Origin: Gemmatimonadaceae bacterium
Lineage (GTDB): Bacteria > Gemmatimonadota > Gemmatimonadetes > Gemmatimonadales > Gemmatimonadaceae
DNA: 64,000 nt
Assembly (NCBI GenBank): GCA_025934775.1
Contig: JAICWO010000001.1
Span: forward strand, 186,001-250,000
Reading direction: 5' to 3'
Part shown: positions 1-8,900 of the stretch, piece after piece
Layout of the letters: every line of letters starts with the position of its first letter
Position numbering within the stretch: position 1 is the stretch's first letter
Made by a program: the position numbers and the translations under genes
The notes under the pieces: generated by a model
What the model saw: the letters and a program-made list of their open reading frames with translations, nothing else
The model's database searches: none
What the model was told of the DNA's origin: nothing

Positions 1-2
1 AT

Positions 3-1145
3 TCCGCCACGAATCCCGGGGTCGACACGACACCCCACGCGAGCGCCGCCATCGTCGCGGCAACGGACTTCTCGTGTGGCTTGAGCACGAGCGGCGTCGC
101 GTACTGCTGGGGCGCCAACAACTCAGGTCAGCTCGGCACCGGCGTCGCGCAGAGCGCGATCGTTCCGGCGCCCATCGTGGCAAGCACCAAGTTCGTCGCG
201 ATCAGCGGCTCGCACCTCGGCGCGTGCGCGCTGTCCACGGGCGCCGCGGTCTGGTGTTGGGGTCAGACGCCGGGAACCGTTCTCGATACCGTGCGAACGC
301 CGCGGCTCGAGCCGACGTCTCCGCATCCGCTCAAGACGCTCACGGTGGGACGTCTCTATGCGTGCGGGCTCGACGCGAACGGCGCCGCCTACTGCTGGGG
401 CAACAACATTCGCGGACAGCTCGGGGTGGGCGACACGGTGGCGCGCACCGCGCCCACGCCGGTGCTCGGCGGGTTGACGTTCACGCAGATCTCGGCCGGC
501 TTCTGGCACACGTGCGCGGTGACGGCCGCGGGCGCGACGTATTGCTGGGGTGACAACAGCTTCTTCGAGGGCGGCTTCGGAAGCGGCGTGGCGCTGGTGA
601 CCCAGCCGACGCCGGTCACCACGCCGCAGCCGTTCACCTACATCGCAGCGGGTGCGCTGCAGACCTGCGGACTCACCTCCGCTGGGGTGGCGTACTGCTG
701 GGGGACGAACACCACGGCGCAGCTTGGCGACGGCACGACGACCGATCGGCTCTCACCGACGCCGGTGGCCGGCGGCTTGACGTTCGCGAGCATCCAGATC
801 GCGCACAACAATCAGCGGCTCGGCCACGCGTGCGGCGTCACGCGCGACGGGCTGGTGTACTGCTGGGGCGAGGACACCAACGGCCAGACCGGCGCGGCCC
901 CCGACGCGCTGTGCGACGCCGGCATCACGGGGCCGGTGGCGTGCAATCGAAGCCCGGTGCAGGTCAAGGGCGTGTCCGGCGCGGTCGCGGTGCAGCCCGG
1001 GCTGGCGCATACATGCGCAATCTTCAATACTGGAACTCTCATGTGCTGGGGAGAGAACCAGGAAGGCGAGCTGGGCGACGGGACGACGGCCGATCGAACG
1101 ACGCCGGCGGCGATCAGCGGCGGCGTCGCGTTCCCCACCCGCTGA
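3..1145 (+). CDS. RCC1-repeat protein (5' partial)
   Basis: The reading frame is open from the window edge, so the start lies upstream; the TTG at 81 is inside a repeat and is not a credible start. At least seven RCC1-like repeats of about 50 residues can be counted from the recurring Y/W-C-W-G signature, for example VAYCWG and AAYCWG, each followed by an N-x-x-GQLG-type turn and preceded by a CGL/CAV strand. RCC1 repeats fold into a seven-bladed propeller, so this may be a complete or nearly complete propeller. The paired cysteines in each repeat suggest an exported, disulfide-bonded protein. The ligand is unknown. It converges on mlaD with 8 bases between the stop codons. Confidence 0.8.
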   Translation, partial: SATNPGVDTTPHASAAIVAATDFSCGLSTSGVAYCWGANNSGQLGTGVAQSAIVPAPIVASTKFVAISGSHLGACALSTGAAVWCWGQTPGTVLDTVRTPRLEPTSPHPLKTLTVGRLYACGLDANGAAYCWGNNIRGQLGVGDTVARTAPTPVLGGLTFTQISAGFWHTCAVTAAGATYCWGDNSFFEGGFGSGVALVTQPTPVTTPQPFTYIAAGALQTCGLTSAGVAYCWGTNTTAQLGDGTTTDRLSPTPVAGGLTFASIQIAHNNQRLGHACGVTRDGLVYCWGEDTNGQTGAAPDALCDAGITGPVACNRSPVQVKGVSGAVAVQPGLAHTCAIFNTGTLMCWGENQEGELGDGTTADRTTPAAISGGVAFPTR

Positions 1146-1153
1146 GGCGCGGT

Positions 1154-2050
1154 CTAGAAGATCTTCAGGTTGATGTACTTCCGCGGATTCGCCTTCATGT
1201 CCGCCAGCAGCGAATCCGCCTGCTGGAGCAGGCGGCGCATGTCGGTGTAGAGCAGCGAATCGGTCATCAGCTTGCCGATTGTGCCGTTCCCGTGCTGCGC
1301 CTGCGCGAGCAGCGCGCGGATGGCGGTGTTCGTCGAATCGAGATTCGCCGAGAGCCGCGCCGCGTTCTCGCTCGTCTGCCGCAGATTCGCCACCGTCGCC
1401 GAGACCTGCACCGAGTCGAGCGAGTTGCTGAGGTGCCCCGCCGCGTCGCGGAACGACGCCAGCGTCTGGGTCATGTTGCGATTCTGCTCAGCGACCACGC
1501 CCTGAAGCTGCGCCGACAGCTTGGCGGTGTTCGCGAGCGTGGTGTTGATCTGCTTGAGCGTGCCCGCTTCGATGACCTGCGTTTGCATCGCGTGGAGCAG
1601 CACCGAGACCTCGGTCCCGATCGAATCCACGCGATCCATGATCTGCGTCACGTCGGCGCTCGGCGGGCCAGGCGGCACCGTGTCGCCCGGTGCGTAGCTC
1701 GCGGTGGGGACGGGAACGGGCGGCGTGAGGCCGACCGCGACGTCGCCGAAGATGCCGACCGCCTTCACGGTCGCCGTGGAACCCTTGGGCACCGTGTACT
1801 GGTCGTCGATCCGCAGCATCACGTCGAGGAAACCGTCGCGGCGCAGGTTCACGTCGCCCACGTAGCCCACGCTCACGCCCGCGAGCAGCACGGGCTGTCC
1901 CTGCTTGAGGTTCTGTCCCCAGGCGAATCGCGTGTAGAGCGGATAGCCGGATTTCAGACCGCCGCGCGCGAGCCACAGCGTCCCGAGGACCAGGACGATG
2001 ATGGACGCCATGATGAGGATTCCGACGGTGACTTCGTTGCGACGGTTCAT
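1154..2050 (-). CDS. mlaD: MlaD-like MCE-domain substrate-binding protein
   Basis: A 298-residue protein. It has one N-terminal membrane anchor (about residues 9-27), an MCE domain (about 38-115, with the GVSVGYVGDV strand and KGSTATVKAVGIFGD), and a long Gln/Ser/Ala-rich helical tail predicted to form a coiled coil. MCE proteins of ABC lipid-transport systems hold phospholipids in the periplasm for movement between inner and outer membrane. The ATG overlaps the mlaE stop by 4 nt, so the two are translationally coupled. No MlaF-type ATPase is adjacent; it must be encoded elsewhere. Family is clear; the direction of lipid flow cannot be read from the sequence. Confidence 0.88.
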   Translation of the reverse strand: MNRRNEVTVGILIMASIIVLVLGTLWLARGGLKSGYPLYTRFAWGQNLKQGQPVLLAGVSVGYVGDVNLRRDGFLDVMLRIDDQYTVPKGSTATVKAVGIFGDVAVGLTPPVPVPTASYAPGDTVPPGPPSADVTQIMDRVDSIGTEVSVLLHAMQTQVIEAGTLKQINTTLANTAKLSAQLQGVVAEQNRNMTQTLASFRDAAGHLSNSLDSVQVSATVANLRQTSENAARLSANLDSTNTAIRALLAQAQHGNGTIGKLMTDSLLYTDMRRLLQQADSLLADMKANPRKYINLKIF

Positions 2051-2874
2051 GTTTGGAGCAGCGGACCCAGGACAGCCGCGGTCACGGCGTCGAGCACGAG
2101 AATCGTCACGGAGGTGATGACGACGGCGCGCGCCGTCGAGCGCCCGACTCCCTCCGCACCGGCCTCGGTAATGTAACCCTCATAGGAGCACATGAAAGCG
2201 ATGGCCATGCCGAACATCGTCGCCTTGACGAGACTGTAAATCACCTGGAACAGGCCGAACCCCAGGCGCAGCCCCTCGATGAAATCCTGCGACGGCACGC
2301 CGGTGAGCTGCACCGAGACGAAGTAGGCGGCCAACAATCCGGTCGCGTCCGCGAGAATGACGAGCATCGGCAGCACCACCGTTGCCGCGAGCAGGCGCGG
2401 TACGATGAGAAACGCGACCGGATCGTAGGCGAGCGTCTCGAGCGCGTCGATCTGCTCCGTCACGCGCATCGTGCCGATCTCCGCGGTCATGCGGCCGCCG
2501 ACGCGTCCCGTGAGCACGAGCCCGGTGAGCAGCGGCCCGAGCTCCGGGATGATCATCAACCGGCTGGCGAGGCCAATGATCGAGAGCTGCACGCCGGGGA
2601 GCAGTTGATAGCGCGTGAGCACGGCGATGACGCCGCCGATGAACGCCGCGACGAGCACCGTGAGCGGCACCGAGTCGACGCCGATGTAGCGCATCTGGCG
2701 GATCGTCTCCGGCACGTACGTCGCCGGATCGCCGAATCCGCGGAGGATGTCGCGGAGGAAGTAGCCGCGCAGCCCGATGTCGCGAAACATCGCGAGCCAG
2801 AACCGCGTGATGCGCCGGAAGAAGCGGATGGACGCGCGTTGAGCGACCGGGTATTGGCCGGTCTCGCGCGACAT
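2047..2874 (-). CDS. mlaE: MlaE-like ABC transporter permease
   Basis: About 275 residues from the ATG at 2874. The longer open frame to 3120 runs inside the lptG gene and reads as non-protein-like Arg/His-rich sequence. A GTG at 2892 that overlaps the lptG stop (GTGA) is a reasonable alternative start. The protein has an amphipathic N-terminus, then five to six membrane helices with the family motifs ELGPLLTGLVLTGRVGG and MRVTEQIDALETLAYDP, which typify MlaE/YrbE permeases. It should form the inner-membrane channel of a phospholipid transporter with the downstream mlaD product. It is third in the minus-strand operon lptF-lptG-mlaE-mlaD. Confidence 0.88.
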   Translation of the reverse strand: MSRETGQYPVAQRASIRFFRRITRFWLAMFRDIGLRGYFLRDILRGFGDPATYVPETIRQMRYIGVDSVPLTVLVAAFIGGVIAVLTRYQLLPGVQLSIIGLASRLMIIPELGPLLTGLVLTGRVGGRMTAEIGTMRVTEQIDALETLAYDPVAFLIVPRLLAATVVLPMLVILADATGLLAAYFVSVQLTGVPSQDFIEGLRLGFGLFQVIYSLVKATMFGMAIAFMCSYEGYITEAGAEGVGRSTARAVVITSVTILVLDAVTAAVLGPLLQT

Positions 2875-2888
2875 CGTGTTAGGCGCGC

Positions 2889-3980
2889 TCACGTGCGTAC
2901 GCGAACAAGTAGGACCAGTCCGATGCAGGCGAAGAGGATACCCGGCACCCACGCGGCGAAGTCGGGCGGGATCACGCCCTTGCCGCCAATCGCGCGTGTG
3001 AGCTGGATGAGCAGCAGAAAGATCATCGTCGTGGCAAGGCTCACCGCCACGCCGTACGCCGACCCTCCCCGCTGGGTGCTCGTGGCCAGCGGCGCGCCGA
3101 ACAGTGCGATGATGATGCACGTCGCCGGCACCGCGAGCTTGAGCGCCCGCTCCACGCGCGAGAGATTCGCGTCGCTCCCCGAGCGCTCGGTCGCCTGGAT
3201 CACGCGCGTGAGCTCCGCGTAGCGCATGTTGTGCGGATCGGGCGGCTTGAGCATCATCTCGGCCGGCTGCTCGGTGAAGTACCGGTCGCGCGCGCCGGTA
3301 TATGAGATCGCGAAACTCGGACCCGAGTCCGCCATCACGTGCATCACGCCCGCGCCGAGCCGCCAGCGGCCCCTGCGCGCGTCGTACTTCGCGGTGTCCG
3401 CGGTCAGAATGTAAGTGGGGTAGCTCGCACCTTTGCCTTTCCGCTCGATCTGCAGGCTGCGGATCATCCCGGTGTCCACGCGCAGCTCGTACGCTTTGTA
3501 GACGCGGCCGTACTGCGCGGCGAACGCGAACGTGTAGCGCGCGTTCCCCTGCTGCGCCTTGTCTTCCTGCAGCAGCTCGCTCCGGCGCTGATTCGTGATC
3601 GGCACCACCTCGCCGAGCGCGAGATCCAGGCCGCAGGCGAAGACCGCGCCGAGGAGGATCGGCATGACGAGTCGATAAAAGCTGATCCCCGACGCCTTGG
3701 CCGCCGTGACTTCCGAGTGCCGCGTCAACGCGCCGATCGAGAACACCGTCGCGAACAGCACCGCGGCCGGCAGCACCATGAACATCGAGTCCGGCATCCA
3801 GAACAGGTAGCTCAACGCGATGTCGTGCGTGCTCACGTGCCGGTTGAGGTATTTCTCGATGTTCTCCGCCAGGTCGGTGACCACGAGCAGGAACGGAAAG
3901 CCCACCGCCGTGACGATGAAGATCTTCGAGAACTCGGCCAGCACGTAGCGGTCGAGCGCACGCGTGAGATGCCGTCTCAT
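2889..3980 (-). CDS. lptG: LptF/LptG-family permease (LptG-like)
   Basis: A 363-residue protein with the YjgP/YjgQ architecture. It has helices at the N-terminus (RALDRYVLAEF start, then VGFPFLLVVTDLAENI), a central periplasmic jellyroll domain (about residues 130-260), and C-terminal helices ending in VPGILFACIGLVLLVRV. LptF and LptG form the heterodimeric inner-membrane part of the LptB2FG lipopolysaccharide extractor. The gene overlaps the upstream lptF-like gene by 4 nt (ATGA). The short length without an insert and the second position argue for LptG. The ATPase LptB is not in the window. Confidence 0.85.
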   Translation of the reverse strand: MRRHLTRALDRYVLAEFSKIFIVTAVGFPFLLVVTDLAENIEKYLNRHVSTHDIALSYLFWMPDSMFMVLPAAVLFATVFSIGALTRHSEVTAAKASGISFYRLVMPILLGAVFACGLDLALGEVVPITNQRRSELLQEDKAQQGNARYTFAFAAQYGRVYKAYELRVDTGMIRSLQIERKGKGASYPTYILTADTAKYDARRGRWRLGAGVMHVMADSGPSFAISYTGARDRYFTEQPAEMMLKPPDPHNMRYAELTRVIQATERSGSDANLSRVERALKLAVPATCIIIALFGAPLATSTQRGGSAYGVAVSLATTMIFLLLIQLTRAIGGKGVIPPDFAAWVPGILFACIGLVLLVRVRT

Positions 3981-5743
3981 GCGCGCACCTCGTCGCCGCG
4001 CTTGCGGCTGAACCGGTGGCGCACGCTCTCGAACAGCTCGGCGAAGCTTCCGCCGCGGCCGGTCACGCCCTCGCGCCCCATGCGCGCCATGAGCACGATG
4101 CCGACCATGAGGAAAATGATATTATCGGCCCACATCGCCCAGAACGGCGTGATGATCCCCTTGTTCGCGAGCGACTCGCCGCCGATCAGCCCCACGTAGT
4201 AGACGGCGAAGACGAAGAAGCTCACGCCGATCACCACGCCCACGCCGCCGCGCGGGAAGCGCAGCGCGATCGGCGCGCCGACGAGCACGAAGACGATGCA
4301 CGCCGCGGCGAGCGAGAACTTCTTCTGGATCTCCACCCCGTAGCGGTTCCGCCGATGCGCCGCGTCGTCGATGCGGAACTTCGCGTCGGTGATCTCCGAC
4401 ATCGCGCTGATGCCCGCGCTCGGCGCGACCGTGGCGCTGGGTTGCCCCGGGCGCGCGATCGGTGGGGGCGCGGGAGTTGGCGTCGGCGTCTGCGCGATCG
4501 GGGCAGGGGCGGGCGCGGCCGCGTTGGGTACCGGACGCCCCCCAGGCGCCGGCTGCGCCGCGCCGGGCTGCTGGTGCGAGCCCGGGATGTACGCGCCCGG
4601 CGGAATCTTGTCGATCGGCACCTTCTTGAACTGCCCGTCGACCATGACGAAGATCGACCCCGGCTTCTGCGGCGGCACCGCCGGTGCCTTCACGGGCTGC
4701 TGCGCCTTCTTCTTCGACGTGTCCTGCGCCTGGCGCGGGACCTCCGCCGCGTCCGCCTCGGGCACGTGGAAGACGTTGATCAGCATCGAGCAATACAGCG
4801 CGCCGATGCCGCCCGCCGGCTGCGGCTTGGGATCCGGCGGCGGCCGAGACACCTTGAGCCCGCGATCCACCTTCGCGCGATACTCGGCGCGGATGCTGTC
4901 GAATCGCGCGCGCTGCAGCGAGGCGACCGCCGCGTCGAGCTCGTGCTGCATCTCGCAGATCGACATCTCGCGCTCGCCTTTGGACGTGGTGTCGGCGCTC
5001 GTTTCCTGGAAGGAGTTCGCGACCCCCTGCACTTTGAGCCGGTTCTCCGTGTAGTAGATGCGCTGGAGCTCGGCCGGCTGCGCGGTGGGGACCGACAGGA
5101 TCATGCCGTGGAAGAGATGCATGACCAGATCCTGCTTGTTCGGCGCGAAGGCGAGCGTTCCGCTGTCGGCGTAGATCGTCCGCCGCTCGCGATCGTCGCC
5201 CAGGTCGAAGATCGTGATGTCGCGCATGCGCCCCGACTCGTCGCGCGCGACCGAGCCGGCGCGCAGATAGAGCACCCCTTCCTTGATCGTATTGAGCGTT
5301 TGCTCTTTGAGCGCGAACGTCGGCTTCGTGCGCAGGATGTCGACCTCCAGCGTCGCCAGGCGGTGATTCGCCTGCGGCAGCACCCGATCGTTGAACCAGA
5401 GCATGAACAGTGCGGCCAACACCGACGCGTAGAGCGCGGGCCGCACCAGCGCGCGGCTCGAGATGCCGCCGGCGCGCATCGCCGTGATCTCGTTCTCCGA
5501 CGCGAGGCGGCTGAACGCGTAGAGCACCGAGACGAGCACCGCCATCGGCAGCGTCATCGCGATGACGAACGGGAACGAGAGGAGGAAGAACTCCGTGATC
5601 ACCTGCCACGCGAGTCCCTTTCCGACCAGGTCCCCGAACCTGCGGGCGATGTACTGCAGGAGCATCAGCGACGTGAGCGCCGACAGGGCGAACACGAACG
5701 GGCCAATGTGCTCCTTGAGGACGTAGCGATTGATTATCTTCAC
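3977..5743 (-). CDS. lptF: LptF/LptG-family permease with proline-rich periplasmic insert
   Basis: A 588-residue protein, much longer than the roughly 360-400 residues usual for the family. The N-terminus (NRYVLKEHIGPFVFALSALT, then LLSFPFVIAMTLPMAVLVSV and SRLASENEITAMRAGGIS) and the C-terminal helices are canonical for LptF. The extra length is a single insert at about residues 255-445. It begins with a charged helix, includes ALYCSML, and ends in a long Pro/Ala/Gln-rich segment before the jellyroll resumes. The frame is uninterrupted, so this is a true insertion and not a frameshift. It is first gene of the envelope operon, divergent from sprA. The role of the insert is unknown. Confidence 0.85.
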   Translation of the reverse strand: MKIINRYVLKEHIGPFVFALSALTSLMLLQYIARRFGDLVGKGLAWQVITEFFLLSFPFVIAMTLPMAVLVSVLYAFSRLASENEITAMRAGGISSRALVRPALYASVLAALFMLWFNDRVLPQANHRLATLEVDILRTKPTFALKEQTLNTIKEGVLYLRAGSVARDESGRMRDITIFDLGDDRERRTIYADSGTLAFAPNKQDLVMHLFHGMILSVPTAQPAELQRIYYTENRLKVQGVANSFQETSADTTSKGEREMSICEMQHELDAAVASLQRARFDSIRAEYRAKVDRGLKVSRPPPDPKPQPAGGIGALYCSMLINVFHVPEADAAEVPRQAQDTSKKKAQQPVKAPAVPPQKPGSIFVMVDGQFKKVPIDKIPPGAYIPGSHQQPGAAQPAPGGRPVPNAAAPAPAPIAQTPTPTPAPPPIARPGQPSATVAPSAGISAMSEITDAKFRIDDAAHRRNRYGVEIQKKFSLAAACIVFVLVGAPIALRFPRGGVGVVIGVSFFVFAVYYVGLIGGESLANKGIITPFWAMWADNIIFLMVGIVLMARMGREGVTGRGGSFAELFESVRHRFSRKRGDEVRA

Positions 5744-5794
5744 AAAGGGATCGGACTGTCCGTACGATCGCGGAACTTCAAGTGTCCCACAGGG

Positions 5795-5822
5795 TTGTAC
5801 GGCCGTGCCTGGACTGTATATT
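5795..5822 (+). promoter_or_regulatory. Possible sigma-70-type promoter for sprA
   Basis: TTGTAC (5795-5800) and TATATT (5817-5822) are separated by 16 bases in the 196-base space between the divergent lptF and sprA genes. This is the best -35/-10 pair seen there. It lies about 120 bases before the sprA start. Assignment rests on consensus similarity only. Confidence 0.35.
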
Positions 5823-5942
5823 CCACCCGCCGGCTGCTCGAATTCAAGCCTTGCGTTGCGGTGTCGAATCGAGCAGCGCCGAGGAATTCGTCAGCGCACG
5901 GCACGGGCCGGCGACGGGTTCCTACCCCACCTGTAGGCTTTG

Positions 5943-8900
5943 GTGCGACACCTTTTGTCCCTCCGGCGCGCGATCGTCGCATCGGCCGCGCTCGCCCTTC
6001 CCACGCTCGCGCACGCGCAGCAGGCGCCGAAGACGCCGCCGCGTGACACGAGCGCGCACGCCGCGGACTCCTCGGCGCACGGAGGCACGGTCGTCGACAT
6101 CGGCGGGCTCCCCGTGCAGCTCGACCTGCGCATGGAGGCCAAGGAGCGCCAGGACCTCAACCAGCGCTGCAATTCCCTGCAGGCGCTGAACACGCTCTCG
6201 GGCTGCCGCGCGCCGTTCATCGGCCCGGAGTTCCAGTACCGGTTCGCGCTCAAGAGCGTCGGCACCCTCGGCGACCAGCTCCACGTGAACGTCGACTACG
6301 ACGACCAGCGCGAGTTCCAGGCGTCGAACGCGCTGTCGCTCTGGGTGGAAGGGAAGCCCGGCTCCCACCTCGAGCGGCTCGACCTCGGCAACATCAGCTT
6401 CGCGCCGCCGTCCTCGCGCTACATCACGTCGTCGCTGCCGAGCGGCAACTACGGCATCCAGGCGATCGGCCGGTTCGGCCGCATGCAGCTCAAGACGATC
6501 TTCGCGAAGCAGACCGGCAACGTGGTGCAGCGGCAGCAGTTCACGATCGGCGCGCGCACCGCCGAGCCCAACGCGCGCGACGTCGACGACTACCAGATCG
6601 AGCGCGACCGGTTCTTCTTCACCGTCGACCCGATCCGGTTCGGATCAGCATTTCCGAATATCGATATTCTAAACCGCGGCCAGTTGAACCGGCTGCGCGC
6701 CGCGCTCCCGGCCGAGTACCGGCCCACACGCGTCTTTGTCTACCGGCTCCAGTTCGGCACCCAGCCGCAGAATCCCAACGGCCCGCGCTTCCGCCTTCAG
6801 GGCGACTCGACCGGCAGCCAGGTCTACGACCTCCTCCGCGAGGGCGTCGACTACTACATGGATCCGTCGCTGCTCTGGTTCGCGCTGGTCCGTCCGCTCA
6901 ACGAGAACAACGAGCGGCTCGTCGTCGCCTACAACGTGAACGTCAACGGGCGCGACACCGTCATCGCGTCCACGGGCGGCACGCCGGACATCGCGTTCAC
7001 CACGGCGCACGAGCAGGTCGCGAACCTCGTCATGGATCCGAACGTCGGCCCGTCGTCGCCGGCGTTCCGCAACGAGATCCGATCCGTCTACCGCATCTCC
7101 GGACCGGGGCTGATCCGCCAGACGATGCAGGTGCGCGTCGTCACGGGGAGCGGCCTGCTCGAGCATCCGCTCGCCGGCACCGACGCCACGTTCCTGCAGA
7201 TGCTCGGACTCGCGCAGCCGACCAACGCCGCCGAATTCGATTATGAGAATCGTATCTGGCCGCGCGTGAGCGACGCAACGTTCAACCTGGGCGCCGGCGC
7301 CGTCGACGTGCGCAACGGCCAGTCGACCGACCTCGCGCAGATCATCTCCGACTACTTCCTCGTCTTCCCGTCGCTGCACCCGTTCTCGGCGCGCGACTCC
7401 GGGCTCGTCGTGCCCGGCAATCCGACGAACGACGCGATCTACACCATCCCGGGCGAGTATCTGTACTCGCCGCAGCATCCGCCACCGGCGTACCGCCTCC
7501 ATCTCGAGTACGAGGTCGCCGGCACCGACGTGGCGGGCGCGATCACGCTCGGCGCGTCGCAGATGCGTCAGGGCTCCGAGCGCGTGCTCGTCGACGGACG
7601 GCCGCTCGTGCGCGATCTCGACTATCGCATCGACTACGATCTCGGGCGGATCGAGTTCATGCGCCCGGACACGCTGTTCCGGCTCGAGCGGCACGTCGAG
7701 GTGAGCTACGAGGACAACCCGACGTTCATCTCCACGCCGACGTCCCTCGCCGGCTTCGTGTCCGAGCTACCGGTGAGCCACGGGCTGCTCAGCTTCACCG
7801 CGATCGACCAGACGCAGGCGAGCACGTTCACGCGCCCGCAGCTCGGCTTTCAAGGTGCGTCGTCGCTCATGGCGGGCTTTACCGGGGCGTTCAATTGGGA
7901 TGCGCCCGCGCTCACGCGATTTGCGAGCGCGCTGCCATTCGGAAACACGAAAGTCCCGTCGCGCTTTTCGATCAACGCGGAGATGGCGAGCAGTCATCCG
8001 CAGTTCGGGCTCGGCAGCCAAGGGCAGGCGTATGTCGAGACCTTCGACGCGGAGTCCGGCACGCCGATTCCGCTCGCCGACATCTCGTGGTACTACAGCA
8101 GCCTCCCGGCCTACGGCAACACGCTGCATCGCATCGGCACGTTCGAGCCGACCAATGCGGCGACGCTGGTCTGGCAGACGTTCGTGCGAGACGCCCGCGG
8201 CAATCTGATTCAATTCAAGCAAACTGATATCGACCCGCTCACGCACCTTGCCGGGACCGGCGTGTTGTTCAACGAGCCCGTGCTGTGGTTGTCGCTGCTG
8301 CCGCTCGCCGACGGCGGCCAATTCAATCGCTCGACCAAGAAATACGATTGGACCGTGGCGAACACGCCCCCCGGCCGCCGCTTTCGATCGATCCGCACCG
8401 TGCTCAGTCCCGCGGGGCTCGATCTCACGAATCACGAGCTGCTCCAGTTCTGGACGCTGGTCGATACGAGCATCACGGGGCGCGGGAAGAATCCCACGCT
8501 GGTGTTCGATTTCGGCGACGTCTCCGAGAACTCGCTCACCTTCGCGCCGGAGACGCTCACGATCGTCCACAACGCGAACGGCGCGGTCGACAGCCTGTTC
8601 ACCGGCAAGAAGAAGCAGGGCTTCGATTCGCTCGACACTGAGCGCGATCCATTCACGCGCGCGTTCAACGTCGAAGTCAACGACACCGGCCTGCCCGGCG
8701 ACGTCGCCGATACGCTCGTCGTGATCGACGGCACCTCGGTGAAGCGCGTGCTGCGCGCGCCGCTCTGTCATGGCGCGCTCGGCGTCGCCGATTTCCTGGG
8801 CGATCCACACACGAATTGCACCGTCGGCAACAATCGGCTGGACGAGGAGGACATCGACCAGGACAACGCGCTCAACTTCACGAACGCCGAACGCGAGCGC

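Noticed and set aside
2875-3120. N-terminal extension of MlaE
   Set aside because: It overlaps lptG in another frame, is Arg/His-rich, and MlaE proteins begin near the MSRETGQ position.
4410-4980. Frameshift or assembly error in lptF
   Set aside because: The long insert is in frame on both sides and the canonical C-terminal helices resume, so it is a real low-complexity insertion.
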